A DNA stretch of 64,000 nucleotides from Protopterus annectens (taxonomy: Eukaryota > Chordata > Ceratodontiformes > Protopteridae), in assembly GCF_019279795.1 (NCBI RefSeq), contig NC_056739.1, positions 18,641,292 through 18,705,291 of the forward strand. Reading direction: 5' to 3'. This document shows positions 30,540 through 41,306 of this stretch, one piece after another (position 1 is the first letter of the stretch; each line of letters starts with the position of its first letter). The notes beneath the pieces were generated by a model. That model ran no database searches, was not told the DNA's origin, and saw only the letters and a list, made by a program, of their open reading frames with translations. A program made the position numbers and the translations under genes.

Positions 30540-32741
30540 ATGTCAGGCAAAGATCAGAAGGAACATAGGCCTTCTGGGTTCAAAAAGTGCGCCAAATGTT
30601 CATATAAGATGTCTTTAACTGATGGCCATGCCATCTGTGTATACTGTTTGGGTGCTATACACTTGCAAGAGTCCTGCAGTGTGTGTCATTCGTTTAGTTC
30701 CAGGGTCTTGCAAGAGAGAAAAAATAAGTTGATTCTCAAGGGCCTGGTAACACCTGCCTTTGAAGAAGCTTTGGCGTCTTCTCCCCCTAGCGGGAAATCT
30801 AAAACAAAAAAGAGATCTCCGGCTCCGTCCAGTTCGCCGGAGCCATCGGAGAAAAGATCAAAGACTGTTTCACCTTCCTCGGCTCCATTGGTCTCGGAGC
30901 CGCAGGAGATGCTGTTGGTACTGAAGACGGCTTCCTCGGTTTCACTGCCTTCGGAGCCGAAGGAGGTTTCTGTTGTGTTGGAGCCGACCTCGGCTCCAAT
31001 TGTCTTGGAACCGATTCGGAGCCATTCTCCTAGCTTCACGTTGGATCCTTTAGAGAAGACTTCTCGATCCCCTTCTTTGTCCTCCAAGTCCTCCAGGTTG
31101 TCTGATTTGGATTTGGATAGGGTGGTGCAGAGGCTCCTCCAGTCACCAGTGTTAACGAAATTATTCTTGGCTCCAGCCCAGTCAGCTCTGGAGCCTGTCC
31201 TTGTGTCGGTTTCAATAATTCCTCCTCCAACCACCTCTGTGTCGTCGGAGCCGGAGTGTTCCGAGTCGAGTGAGGTCCTTGGGTCGGCTCTGAAACTATC
31301 TTTGAGTTTTTCGACTTCGACCTCAGCTCCAACCCTTTCGGTCCCATCTGATGGTTTTGGCACTCGGGTTTCATCGGTCAGAACCGAGGGGGATACATCG
31401 GGGCTCCAGACTTCGGCTCTGAGTCTCCCTCTTGGTGCTTCAACTGGGGGAACCCCTGTTCCGATTGTGGTCTCGGAGATGGGTCGCTCCTCAGATTCAG
31501 GTGGACCCACCTTCAAGGCCATGAAGAGCGCACTGGCCAGGTCTTCGGTGACATCACTCGGGTCAATCACTCCTTTCCCGGACACTGCGACTAGAGCTTC
31601 TGATGCCCCCCTATCTGCAGGCAGCGAGGCTCGAAGGCCTGAGGATACCCCCATGCATGGTCCCGTGCTTTCTGAGGGCCCTTCACAGTCCTTGCCTGAA
31701 GAGCCGCCCAGAAAGAAGCTGTGTAAGAGGAAGCACACAGACTCCCAAGATGAGTCTGTCACCTCAGACACCGACCTCGATGATGCAGAGGGGTCCCCAA
31801 AGTCATCCTCCGACGATGTCTCATTCTCCGACATCCTGGAGATTTTGAGACAGAGAGGCGACTGGCCCTCCAAAACCCCCTCTGAGGAGGAGTCAGTCTT
31901 CCTCAAGGCCTTCGGAGCCCGACCTTCTGCCTCCTGGATATCTCCCCCCTTCGATGAACTGTTGGACCTTATTTGTCGAAGGGTGTGGGAACACCCTGAC
32001 TCCGTGGAACTGGTTCCCAGCCGCCCCAACAGGTTTTTGTCTCCGCCTCCTGGGAAAGAATTTTTGACAAAAGGAGTTCCTGTAGATGCCATGGTGGTGG
32101 CGTCTGCCACTCAGCAAGAAGTTGCAGAGGCTTCTGCTTCCGTTCATCCTCCTAACAAGGAGTCTAGGAGTATGGATCGGTATGGAAAGCGTACCCTGTC
32201 CTCAGCGACCTTTACTTTGCGGTCGCTGAATTATCTGTGTCATTTTACGAGGCTCCAAAGAGATCTCAAGGAGTTGGGAGATACTCTGTTGGGTAACCTG
32301 CCTGAGGTGGTGAACCAGACTGTCAACGCCCAGCTGTCTACCCTGTCTTCTATTGTTAACTCATCCATGAGGCTCATATCCTATGCAGCCGAGGGGGCGG
32401 GTAGGGCAGCTAGCTCAGGCGTAGCCCTCAGGAGGCAAGCCTGGATGCGCCTGTGTCACTTCGCGGAGGCCTTCAAATCTTCCTTCACGGACGCTCCCTT
32501 TGACGGGTCCTCCCTCTTTGGACCCAAAGTGAAAGACACTCTCACCAGATGTGAGCAAGAGGGTAAGACTTTGTCTGCCGTTGGGGCCTGTTTTTTGATT
32601 CCCTCTAGACCTTATCCCAAGGCACAGACGGGAGGAAAGATGTGGTTCAGGAAGTCTCAGAAGTCTTATCCTGACCATCATGGTGACCCCCCCCTCCAGA
32701 GGCAGAGGAGGGGGGAACTATTCTGTAAGACGTCACCCTAG
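30540..32741 (+). CDS. Gag protein of Y1, open
   Basis: 733 residues from MSGKDQKEHRPSGFKKC; an in-frame ATG ten codons upstream is less likely because all relatives start with MS-. Order: Cys/His block (CAKCSYKMS, CVYCLGAIHLQESCSVC, about residues 15-55), NKLILKG, a Ser/Pro/Glu-rich middle with many SEP/SAP units, SRLSDLDLDRVVQRLL (about residue 190), basic PRKKLCKRKH, acidic DTDLDDAEGSPKSSSDDVSF, MDRYGKRTLSSATFTLRSLN, then the LAP2alpha-like region (NSSMRLISYAAEGAGRAAS, PFDGSSLFGPKVKDTL). A C8 run near 32688 shifts the RG-rich tail out of its usual frame, ending in FCKTSP. Role: nucleocapsid. It is the longest uninterrupted gag in the window. Confidence 0.87.
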   Translation: MSGKDQKEHRPSGFKKCAKCSYKMSLTDGHAICVYCLGAIHLQESCSVCHSFSSRVLQERKNKLILKGLVTPAFEEALASSPPSGKSKTKKRSPAPSSSPEPSEKRSKTVSPSSAPLVSEPQEMLLVLKTASSVSLPSEPKEVSVVLEPTSAPIVLEPIRSHSPSFTLDPLEKTSRSPSLSSKSSRLSDLDLDRVVQRLLQSPVLTKLFLAPAQSALEPVLVSVSIIPPPTTSVSSEPECSESSEVLGSALKLSLSFSTSTSAPTLSVPSDGFGTRVSSVRTEGDTSGLQTSALSLPLGASTGGTPVPIVVSEMGRSSDSGGPTFKAMKSALARSSVTSLGSITPFPDTATRASDAPLSAGSEARRPEDTPMHGPVLSEGPSQSLPEEPPRKKLCKRKHTDSQDESVTSDTDLDDAEGSPKSSSDDVSFSDILEILRQRGDWPSKTPSEEESVFLKAFGARPSASWISPPFDELLDLICRRVWEHPDSVELVPSRPNRFLSPPPGKEFLTKGVPVDAMVVASATQQEVAEASASVHPPNKESRSMDRYGKRTLSSATFTLRSLNYLCHFTRLQRDLKELGDTLLGNLPEVVNQTVNAQLSTLSSIVNSSMRLISYAAEGAGRAASSGVALRRQAWMRLCHFAEAFKSSFTDAPFDGSSLFGPKVKDTLTRCEQEGKTLSAVGACFLIPSRPYPKAQTGGKMWFRKSQKSYPDHHGDPPLQRQRRGELFCKTSP

Positions 32742-34541
32742 GGGCGGGGGAGGCCCCCGCAACTCAGGAGACCGCGAGTCCTTTCGTGGTTCCTCCTACC
32801 AACGTCCCTGAGGGACTGCCCGACTGTGCCTCTCCGGAGCCAGTCGGGGGTCATTTCTCGAAGCATCTGCAAGCCTGGGAAAACATCACTCAGGATTGTT
32901 GGGTGCTTCGAATTATTGCCGGAGGTTACACCATTCCCTTTATCTCACCCCCTCCACCACCCAAGAGAGTCCCAGACGTTCCACTCAGTCAAAGGGACCA
33001 AGCAGCGTTAGAAGTCTCAAAGCTGCTGGAAAAAGGAGTCATCCAACCAGTCCCCTCAGACCAGATCGGATCAGGAACTTACTCAAGGTTATTTTTGATG
33101 CCCAAAAGAACAGGGGACTTGAGGCCCATCCTGGATCTCAGCCGTTTAAACCGCTTTGTCAGGCAGTCCAAGTTTCGAATGGTCACTCTTCTAATCATTT
33201 TTCCCTTGTTGGAAAAAGGAGTATGGATGTGCTCCATCGATCTCAAGGACGTCTATTATCACATCAAGATAAACAAGGCCTCCAGGAATAACTTACGCTT
33301 TCGGCTGGGAGCCAGTCAATTCCAATTTCGAGCCCTGTCCTTTGGTCTCACCACAGCCCCCAGGGTGTTTACCAAATGTCTGGCAGTGGTGACTGCTCAC
33401 CTGAGACGTCTAGGATTCCAGGTGTTTCCTTACCTAGACGACTGGCTTCTCACCGCCCCCACCAGGCATCTACTTGTTTGAGCCACGGAGGCCACCATCA
33501 ACTTGGGTCAACTCCTAGGGATTACTTTCAACTGGCAACAATCTGTCTTGCTGCCATCACAACGTATTGCATTTATCGGCGCAGAGCTAGATTCCATAGA
33601 AATGAGGGCTTTCCTTCCTACAGAAAGAATAAAAGTGCTACAGGCTCAAGTTTTGGCCTTATTACCTCTGAAAAAGGTCCAAGCCAGGCTAGTTCTTCAT
33701 TTACTAGGTTCCATGGTGGCCACCATCCTACTAGTACCCCTGGCCAGGCTACATATGCGGACACTACAGTGGCTTCTTTCGGTCCAGTGGTCCTTTCAAG
33801 AGCTCCCTCTATCTCATCCGATTCTTATAACGGAACAATGCCGACAGGATCTGCGTTGGTGGCTTCATTCACCCAATCTGAACAAAGGGAGATCCCTGAA
33901 TCCTCTGCCCCCTACACCAGACAGGGTGGGGAGGGGCATTATCTGGGCAGAACGGTCCAAGGCACGTGGCAGGAACACGAGGTACACTTGCATATAAATG
34001 TTCTGGAGATGAGAGCGATGCTACTAGCGTTGCAAACACTTCACAGCTCTCTTCCCAAGGGCACTATCTCAATTATTTCTGACAACATGTCAGTCGTGTG
34101 GTACCTGAACAAACAGGGGGAACCAAGTCCTATCCCCTTTGCAGAGAGGCCATGAGAGTGTGGAATTGGGCGCTGTCTTCCCAACTTTTTCTAGTGGCAA
34201 CGCACGTTCCGGGGAAGTCCAATGTGATAGCAGACAGGCTAAGCAGAGCTATTCTGATGCCTCACGAGTGGTTCCTGAACGATCGAATTGTGGCTCAGAT
34301 CTTCTCCAGGTGGGGTCTACCTTGCTGAGACCTATTTGCCAGTCCCCTCAATGCCAAGTGCAGCAATTACTTCACTCTAATCCCCCATCAGGGGGAGTCA
34401 CCCAGGGACGCTTTAGTCCACGATTGGCCCACCGGTCTGCTCTATACCTTCCCTCCGTTTCCTCTGCTGCCAAGAGTGATTCAGAAGGCAACTTCCTTGG
34501 GAAGCAAAATGATCTTGATCGCACCACACTGGCCCCGTCAA
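32702..34541 (+). pseudogene. RT / RNase H of Y1, stops and truncation
   Basis: RT is open from 32786 to 33481: FLMPKRTGDLRPILDLSRLN, SIDLKDVYYHIKIN, LTTAPRVFTKCLAVVTAHLRR and YLDD (33431-33442). TGA then follows after TRHLLV, where relatives have Gln or Ser codons. The thumb continues at 33503-33860. After a frameshift at the GWGG position, RNase H follows: INVLEMRAMLLAL, SDNMSVVWYLNKQG, SNVIADRLSRAILM. A TGA after WGLPC precedes the Dam-like domain, which ends at ILIAPHWPRQ. It is non-functional. Confidence 0.83.
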
Positions 34542-34780
34542 GTTTGAGAAAAGAGGGGAGGCTCTGTGTTGTAATGAGCTGAAATGGCAGAAGCATGGAT
34601 TTTTATAGAAGAAAAAGATAGGCCCTTGTGAAGCATCTCAGTTAAATATTGCAGAATCTGAGGAATATTGGGCATGGCTGTGCTTATTCCTTGTGCTTGG
34701 TTCCAGGCACAGAATCTTTTCCATTTGCCCGCATAAGATTTTCTAGTACTAGGCCTTCTAGCCTCCAAATGACATCCATC
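34542..34780 (-). pseudogene. YR N-terminal fragment of D1
   Basis: 76 codons containing RRPSTRKSYAGKWKRFCAW and SSIKIHASAISAHYN, equivalent to the N-terminal DNA-binding half of the recombinases elsewhere in the window. The sequence stops at PPLFSQT where relatives continue into the catalytic half, so all catalytic residues are missing. Confidence 0.75.
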
Positions 34781-35558
34781 ACAGGTTTGCTGAGTGATGT
34801 AACTGGTGAAATTAGTTGATTAGCTATGCTGCAAGATTCAGAGTTTGGAGCTGAGTGTGCAAAATTTGATAGTTCTGCTGAGACAGTAGGTAAGGTGTCA
34901 GAGGCAGGTACTATGGAGGAAGGTGTGACATATTGCGTAGGACAGAGTACCACTTTCCAAGCTTTTTTGTGATGAATCCTTGTGCAGAATTTTTCCAGCT
35001 GATGTTTCTGAGGTGAGGCAAAAAGATCCATGTCTGGGCTCCTCCATTTGTGTGTTAACATGCTGAAGATTTATGGATCCAGTTTCCATTCGTGTGGGTC
35101 CATAAAATTTCTGCTTAGTGCATCTGCCAGAGTATTTTGCTTTCCTGGCAGGAATTGAGCTTGTAGATGTATTTGGTAAGTCAAGGCCGTGTTCCACAAT
35201 GCCATGGTTAGTTTGCAAAGGGGGTAGGAATGGGTACCCCCCTGCTTGTTTATGTATCACATGACTGTGATGTTGTCAGTCTTTATCAGTAGATGTCCTG
35301 GATGAAGATAGACCTTGAAGGCTGTCAGAGCATTCTGTACAGCTAGCATTTCTTTCTGGTTGATATGTAGGTGCATTTGATTTGGACTCCATTGGCCCTG
35401 AATGCATCTCTCTACCAGATGCGCCCCCCAAGCATAATCTGATGCGTCTGTAGTCAGAGTTTGGGCAGTAGGGGGTAGAGTGAATGACAGTCCCTTGTTT
35501 TGGTGGCAGGCTTCTACCCACCATAGGAACTCCAACTGCAGGCAAGGAATGATAGGAA
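34684..35558 (-). pseudogene. RNase H and Dam-like remnant of D1
   Basis: RNase H: TTDASDYAWGAHLVERC, HLHINQKEMLAVQNALTAF and IKTDNITVM (35257-35535); a stop follows the last motif where relatives read VVWYINKQGG. Further on, DMDLFASPQKHQLEKF resembles the Dam-like DLFAS...NAKC motif, but the FPP and ILIAPFWPRQ segments are absent, implying an internal deletion. A2 is inserted at the RT/RNase H side (35558/35559). Confidence 0.7.
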
Positions 35559-35746
35559 TTAGAAGTTATGTACTCACCATAACGTTCCATCTGAGTAGGT
35601 GACTTCATTCGGATGCAACCTGTGGGTATCGGATCCGACCTCGGATCCGAGCCGGCAATTCAAAAGCTTAGGCTCTGAGCTCCTAGCTCCTCCCTCTTAC
35701 CCATAACCCCTTGCCAAGCCCTGACTGACCTCAGATTGAGTTTGCC
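35559..35746. repeat. Left terminus and ITR of A2
   Basis: Extension 35559-35620 is complementary to the ICR left half; ITR 35615-35746 is inverted at 41307-41438. The tandem GGATCCGACCTCGGATCCGA is a doubled unit compared with A1. Confidence 0.92.
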
Positions 35747-35822
35747 TCAAAATACTGACAACAGTACACTAAAATAGCATAAATACTCGCTCTATAAAGG
35801 TCAGGGGGATGGAGGGGGGGAT

Positions 35823-35924
35823 GGTTGCATCCGAATGAAGTCACCTACTCAGATGGAACGTTATGGTGAGTACATAACTTCTAAATCTGAAGTAGGCAGA
35901 CTTCATTCGTCTGCAACCTGTGGG
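35823..35924. repeat. ICR of A2
   Basis: GGTTGCATCCGAATGAAGTC...ACTTCTAAATCTGAAG...GACTTCATTCGTCTGC: both halves complement the A2 termini, including the private CG in CATTCG. Confidence 0.92.
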
Positions 35925-35959
35925 ACAGAGTCCCTAGCTCCCTGAATCTTGGGCGGCCG

Positions 35960-37375
35960 TCATGGAAGGATGTTCCGGAGCACCGCTGAGCCAAAGGATG
36001 CTCTTCCTCTAGAAACAACATCCACCTTGTAATGAGAAATAAAAGTATGAGGCGAGGCCCAAGTAGCTGCCGCGCAGATATCATCCAATGATGCACGGGA
36101 CTTAAAGGCGGCTGACGTGGAAACTGCCCTAGTAGAATGAGCCGTAACCCTCTGAGGAGCAGGTCTGCCTGAAGTGTCATATGCCTGCAAAATACAATTA
36201 GCAATCCACTTAGATAGTGTGACTTTAGATACTGCTTTACCCAGAGCAAATTTAGCAAAGGAGACGAACAGCTGATCTGATTTCCTGTGGCCAGCTGTTC
36301 TGTTAATATAATAACGTAATTGTCTATGAACATCCAAGGAATGCAATTTGTATTCTCCTTTGTTTGAGTACTTGGGAAAAAACACAGGTAAATTGATTGA
36401 CTGGTTAATATTGGATTCAGAAGAGACTTTCGGAAGAAAAGAAGGATTGGTCCTGAGGCACACCCTATCAGGGAAGAAAGAAAGGTAAGGCGGTTTGACG
36501 CACAGAGCCTGAAGCTCAGACACTCTTCTGGCTGAAGTGATAGCTACCAGGAAGGCAGTCTTCCAGGAAAGGTACTTTAAATCAGTAGAAGCTGCAGGCT
36601 CGAAGGGAGGAGCAGTAAGGGCTTGCAGGACTAAAGACAAGTCCCAGGGTGGTACAACCTCCTTGACTGGAGGCCTCAACAAAAAAACTCCTTTGAGAAA
36701 TGTTTTGCATAATTTTGCCATCATAAGGGGAGCTGTGTCATGACCAATGTGATAATGCAAGATAGCTGCCAATTGTACCTTAATCGTGGAAGAACTAGCC
36801 CCTTGATGAAAGAGGTCTGTTAGAAAATCCAGCACCGCTGACATAGGTGCCGAGAAAGGATCCAAAGTTCTCTGTACTGCCCATATAGAGAATCTCTTCC
36901 ATTTACTCCAATAAACCTGCCTGGTGGAAGGTTTATGAGCTGCCACTAAAATGGCCTTGACCGGTGATGAGATACCGGGAGTCCTAATTAAGGATGGAAC
37001 TGGAGCAGCCAAGCTGTCAACTTCAGGGTCCGCAGATTGGGAATTGACATTCCCAGAGGGTGAGAGATGAGATCCGAGATTGGATCCAGAATCCATGGTG
37101 GATTGATTTTGTGAGACCATACGAAGGGGAACCAAGGTTGTCGAGGCCAGAATGGGGCAATGAGAATCATTCTGCTCCCCAAACTGTTGGCTTTCTGCAG
37201 AAGCCTCTGCATCAGAGGAAGTGGAGGGTAGGCATAAAGGAGACCGGGAGGACAAGCATGCACCAGAGCATCTCTCGGGAACTCCCCTGGTGGGGGAAGC
37301 AGAGCGAAGAAATTGTCGCATTTGGCGTTTGAGGGAGAGGCAAAAAGATCGCAACAGGGTTGCCCCAAACGGCAA
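35960..37375 (-). CDS. Tyrosine recombinase (YR) of A2
   Basis: An open frame of 471 residues, about 85-90% like A1 by eye, ending FGSAVLRNILP. The catalytic set is present: SARRVSELQAL, TAHSTRAVS (HxxR) and SPHTFISHY with the C-terminal Tyr. The recombinase domain begins near HKPSTRQVYWSKWKRF. The ATG used by A1 and A3 is GTG here (VVSQSSSSEEDF), so the N-terminus is uncertain; the listed ATG follows a small frame change. It is probably still able to encode the catalytic domain. Confidence 0.85.
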   Translation of the reverse strand: MPFGATLLRSFCLSLKRQMRQFLRSASPTRGVPERCSGACLSSRSPLCLPSTSSDAEASAESQQFGEQNDSHCPILASTTLVPLRMVSQNQSTMDSGSNLGSHLSPSGNVNSQSADPEVDSLAAPVPSLIRTPGISSPVKAILVAAHKPSTRQVYWSKWKRFSIWAVQRTLDPFSAPMSAVLDFLTDLFHQGASSSTIKVQLAAILHYHIGHDTAPLMMAKLCKTFLKGVFLLRPPVKEVVPPWDLSLVLQALTAPPFEPAASTDLKYLSWKTAFLVAITSARRVSELQALCVKPPYLSFFPDRVCLRTNPSFLPKVSSESNINQSINLPVFFPKYSNKGEYKLHSLDVHRQLRYYINRTAGHRKSDQLFVSFAKFALGKAVSKVTLSKWIANCILQAYDTSGRPAPQRVTAHSTRAVSTSAAFKSRASLDDICAAATWASPHTFISHYKVDVVSRGRASFGSAVLRNILP

Positions 37376-39028
37376 AAATCTTCTTCGCTACTTGAGGATT
37401 GAGAGACCACTCGTGTGGAGAAAGGATGGTGCGACTGAGCTTGTCCGCAAGGATGTTGGACTTTCCCGGAATGTGCGTTGCTACCAGAAAGCGTTTGGTG
37501 GAAATTGCCCATTCCCAGACTCTCATGGCCTCTCGACAAAGGGGGTAAGACCTGGTTCCTCCCTGTTTGTTGATATACCAGACTACTGACATGTTGTCTG
37601 TCTGAATCGCAATAGTCCCTGAAGGAAGAACGTGCTGAAGTGCTTGCAACGCTAGGAGCACCGCCCTCATTTCCAGGACATTTATATGCAATGACATCTC
37701 TGTGGGATTCCACGTGCCTTGGACAATCTTCCCCGCCGAATGCCCCCCCTACCCGAGGCAAGAAGCGTCCGTGGTCACTGTGGCTCGGGGAAATGCAGCG
37801 CAAAAAGGTCTCCCTGCCAGGGGCTCCGGAGAAAGAAGCCACCAAAGAAGGGAGTCCCTGCACGCTCTGCTGACCGCAATCGGAGCGTTTAGAGAAGAAC
37901 AAAGAGGGGACCACTGAACTTGAAGGGTCCATTGAAGAACCCGCATGCGTAAACGGGCATGAATGAGAAGCGGAATAGCTGCCGCCATAGAACCTAGGGC
38001 CCTCAGGACCGAAGCTGCAGTTGGAGATGGTTGCAGAATCGCTGTCACATGACACTTCAGGCTGGCAATACGGTCTGGGGTGAGGAAGGCTCGCATTGAT
38101 CTGGTGTCTAGTCTTCCTCCTATGAAATCTATAACTTGTGTGGGGTTCAGAAAAGATTTCTCCCAGTTTATCGTGATGCCCAGCCTTGGTGCTAGTTGAA
38201 GAAAGTAATCTCTGGCTGAGCACAGAAGATGCCTTGATGATGCTGTCAGGAGCCAGTCGTCCAGGTATGGAAAGACCTGTAATCCCTGGAGCCTCAGGTG
38301 GGCCACTACCACCGCTAGCACCTTGGTGAACACCCTGGGGGCTGAGGTGAGACCAAAGGGGAGGACCCTGAACTGGTAATGACTGGCTCCCAGCCGGAAG
38401 CGAAGAAACCTCCTGGATCGTCTGTCCATCCGAATGTGGTAGCACGCGTCCTTGAGGTCTATGGAGCACATCCAGTCGTTCTCCCTCAAGAGGGGAAGTA
38501 TAGATTGCAGGGTGACCATCCGGAACTTTTGTTTGGTTACTGACAGGTTCAGCTGGGAAAGGTCTAAGATTGGTCTTAAGTCCCCCGTCTTCTTTGGCAC
38601 CAAAAAGAACCTGGAGTAAAACCCTAATCCGGTTTGATCTCGGGATGCGCTGGATGGCTCTTTTGTAGCAGCTGTTGGGTTTCGACAGCTGCCTCCCTTT
38701 GGTCGGGTGGAACATCTGGGAGGCTGCGAGATTTGGGAACCTTGAATAGGGGAATTGAATATCCTCTGGATATGACTTGAAGCACCCAACTGTCTGTTGT
38801 TATGGACTCCCAAGAAGTCAGGTGCCTCGAAACCGCCCCGACTGCCTCCAGAGACGGACAGCCGGGCAACCCTTCAGGGCTGCTGCGTGGGTCTCTCAGA
38901 GAAAGGTTCTCTGGACCCAAAGTTGCCAGGAGCCCCCCTGCCTCTAGCACGACGACCTCCCGTCCTCCTCTGCCACGGAAGGACTGGTTGTCCGGAGCAG
39001 GTTGGGACTGCTGCGACTTCGGAACCAC
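36988..39028 (-). pseudogene. RT / RNase H / Dam-like domain of A2
   Basis: RT: FFLVPKKTGDLRPILDLSQLN, SIDLKDACYHIRMD (Y to C), YLDD (38256-38267), ending at TTDASCLG followed by TAG where GWGG has Trp, next to a seven-C run (37743-37749). RNase H (QTDNMSVVWYINKQGG, SNILADKLSR) and the Dam-like domain (CDLFASPSNAKCDNFF, DALVHAC, AYPPLPLM, ILIAPFWPRQPW) follow in another frame to 36988. At 38624-39028 the gag tail (SQPAPDNQSFRGRG) is in frame with RT. Confidence 0.83.
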
Positions 39029-41096
39029 ATCTTCTTCTGTCCCTTTTGGTTCTTAGAGAAGGACCTCTGGGGAGCTGAGAAGCGGACTCCGACGGCAGAC
39101 AGCGTCTTCCGTCCTTTCGCTCTGGACTAATGTCTCATGAACAGTCTTGCCAAACAAGGCAGAACCATCGAAGGGGCATTCGCGAAGGTCGCCTTGAAGG
39201 GCTCAGCAAAATCACAATGGCGGAGCCAGGCCTGTCGCCTCATGACTAGGCCTGCTCCGCTGGCTCTAGCGGCTCCCTCAGTAGCATGAGAAAGTAGCCG
39301 CATAGATGTATTGGAAACTGATCTGAGAGTGGCCATTCGGGTGGAGTAAACCTGTTTATCCTCACTCGAGATGGACTCGGGGAGATGCAGCGTATTCTTT
39401 AATCAGATCCCGCTGCATCCTAATGACATGTGCCATGTAGTTCAGCTCTCAAGGAGAAAGTTGCTGAACTAAAAACTCGCTTCCCAATGCGATCCATCGA
39501 ACGGGACTCCTTGCCCGGAGGATGCACGGAGGGACACTCCTGGGCCAATTCCCTCTTCGTGGCTGCAGCCATCATCATGGCATCTACTGGGGGACCCTTA
39601 CTCCAGTGGGTGCGGTCCGAAGGAGGGACAGAATGCGGTCCGGCGCTTAGGGATAGGCTCAATGGTGTCCGGATCCTTCCACGCCCTGATGGAAATAAGA
39701 TCCACCAGGGGTCAGCAGGAGGGGACACCCAAGAGGTAGAAGGGCCCGCCTCGAATGCCTCCAAGAACACAGACTCGTCCGAAGAAGCCTTGGGGGCAGA
39801 CCACCCCCTGATCCTTAACATCTCCATGATGTCTCCAAATGAGACGCCCTCAGGGGTGACCTAGGGGAGCCTTCCCTTCATCCAAGTCTGTGTCTTCAGT
39901 GACGGACTCAGGGGAGTCCATGTGCCTCCTCTTACACTTACGCTCCGAGGTACTTCATCGGGGCTGTCCGAGGAGTACTCTTCAGCAGTTGGATGTTCCA
40001 AGGGAACCACTTGGGACATCAAGGCGGGCTGTCCCTGGGACCGGCTGGTGGGGCCTGGCCCAACTGCAATGGAGTGCGGAAGGAGCCGTGGCAGGGACCG
40101 GGGTCCGGATGTCCTCGACAGTGCCCTTTCCACAACGCCGAAGCCGAGGGGAGCCAGCTTCTCTAAGCCCGAGCCGACCCCACTCGGATCCGACGCACGG
40201 ATCGGAGTCGGAGCCGAAACCGTCGGATCCGAGAGGCCGGTGCGCTCCGACCTGGACGGAGCCGAAGACACACCAGCTCCCTCGGATCCGAGGCTCGGCC
40301 CTCGGCTCCGAGAGGTCGGGTCCGGAGTACCCGAAGCACTCAAGGGATGGGACGGATCCGAGGTGCGCCGACCCATCGGATCCGACCCACCCCCGGATCC
40401 AAATCTGCCCGGCGCCGACAGCTCCGAACCCGTGGTATGGGTCGGAGAAGGAGCCAAGGGCGAAAAGGTCAAGCCCTCCCGGATGGGGGGGGGCTAGGAG
40501 CACTCCCATTTGCATTTGGGCCTGGATGAATTTCCTCATCATCCGGTCCATATCAGCTTCACTCATAGAAAATGTTGACCTAGTGGAGGCCACCGGCGGA
40601 CCTAGAGAGCCTCGGGGACCTCCTGGAAGGGCTAGCCTCCTCCTCCTCGGGTCCAGGAGAGAACCGAGGGGAGTGGAGCCGAGGAGGAGGAAAGCTAGAA
40701 GGCACAGGGAGGCCGCTTAGATGGAGGAGCCGAACTGGAAGTTTCGCCTCGCTTGTGGTGCCTCTCCTGTGCCTCTCCTTCTGTCTTTCCTAGAGGATTC
40801 CTTCCTCCGGCAACTTCGAGGGAGGTTGAGTCCCAGCCGGAGGGAGAACTCACAGCAACAGGTTGCTGAGTGGAAGGGGCAGAGGCCGAAGCGGTATCTG
40901 GAGGTAAAAGACCCGCCAGCACCAACTTCGACCTCCGCTCCCTCAAAGCCCGGGGGTTGAACCCTGCACAAATGGTACAACCAGATGACAGGTGTTCAAC
41001 CCCAAGCATGACCAAGACAGTGTGGCCATCCACTGGGGACAGCTTATGGCCACACTCGGTACATTTTGAGAACACAGCCTTATGGGCTTCAGACAT
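39020..41096 (-). pseudogene. gag of A2, frameshifted
   Basis: The start is ATG at 41094-41096 (MSEAHKAVFSKCTECGHKLS). GHTVLVMLGVEHLSSGCTIC stays in frame here but lacks the middle C-x2-C. An Arg/Ser/Pro-rich middle with SDP units encoded by GGATCCGA (40150-40420) follows, then the LAP2alpha-like region near 39240-39480 (EGAARASGAGLVMRRQAWLRHC). Several one-base deletions break the frame between 39170 and 40700. Confidence 0.8.
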
Positions 41097-41306
41097 CGCA
41101 ACCCTAAGGCCTAACACAGAACACACACAAACAAACTACGCTAAACCTGAGAAAATTAACTAAAAGAGAGAGGAAAGCCTAAACACACTCAACACTAACT
41201 ATATCAAGAAAGAAAATAAAGATTTTAAAACTTTTTTTAGTCAAAAATTAAGTTCTTATCTTCACCAACGCCAGGAGCTCTGGAATTCCGTAGCTACTTG
41301 AAAAGC

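Larger units (their letters stand above)
30068..34541 (+). mobile_element. DIRS element Y1, plus strand, 3'-truncated
   Basis: The only element on the plus strand. It starts ATGTAATGTGGTCCTATCTC, the inverse of the Z terminus at 56400-56421 plus CAT, so X1, Y1 and Z form one subfamily. It carries a long open gag, RT, RNase H and the start of the Dam-like domain. It ends within that domain (ILIAPHWPRQ) at about 34541, where minus-strand D1 sequence begins. YR, ICR and 3' ITR are missing. Confidence 0.85.

Noticed and set aside
30686..32110. 474-codon minus-strand frame opposite Y1 gag
   Set aside because: It lies entirely opposite the open gag of Y1. CGGAGCC-type repeats leave few stops on either strand, and no domain is seen.
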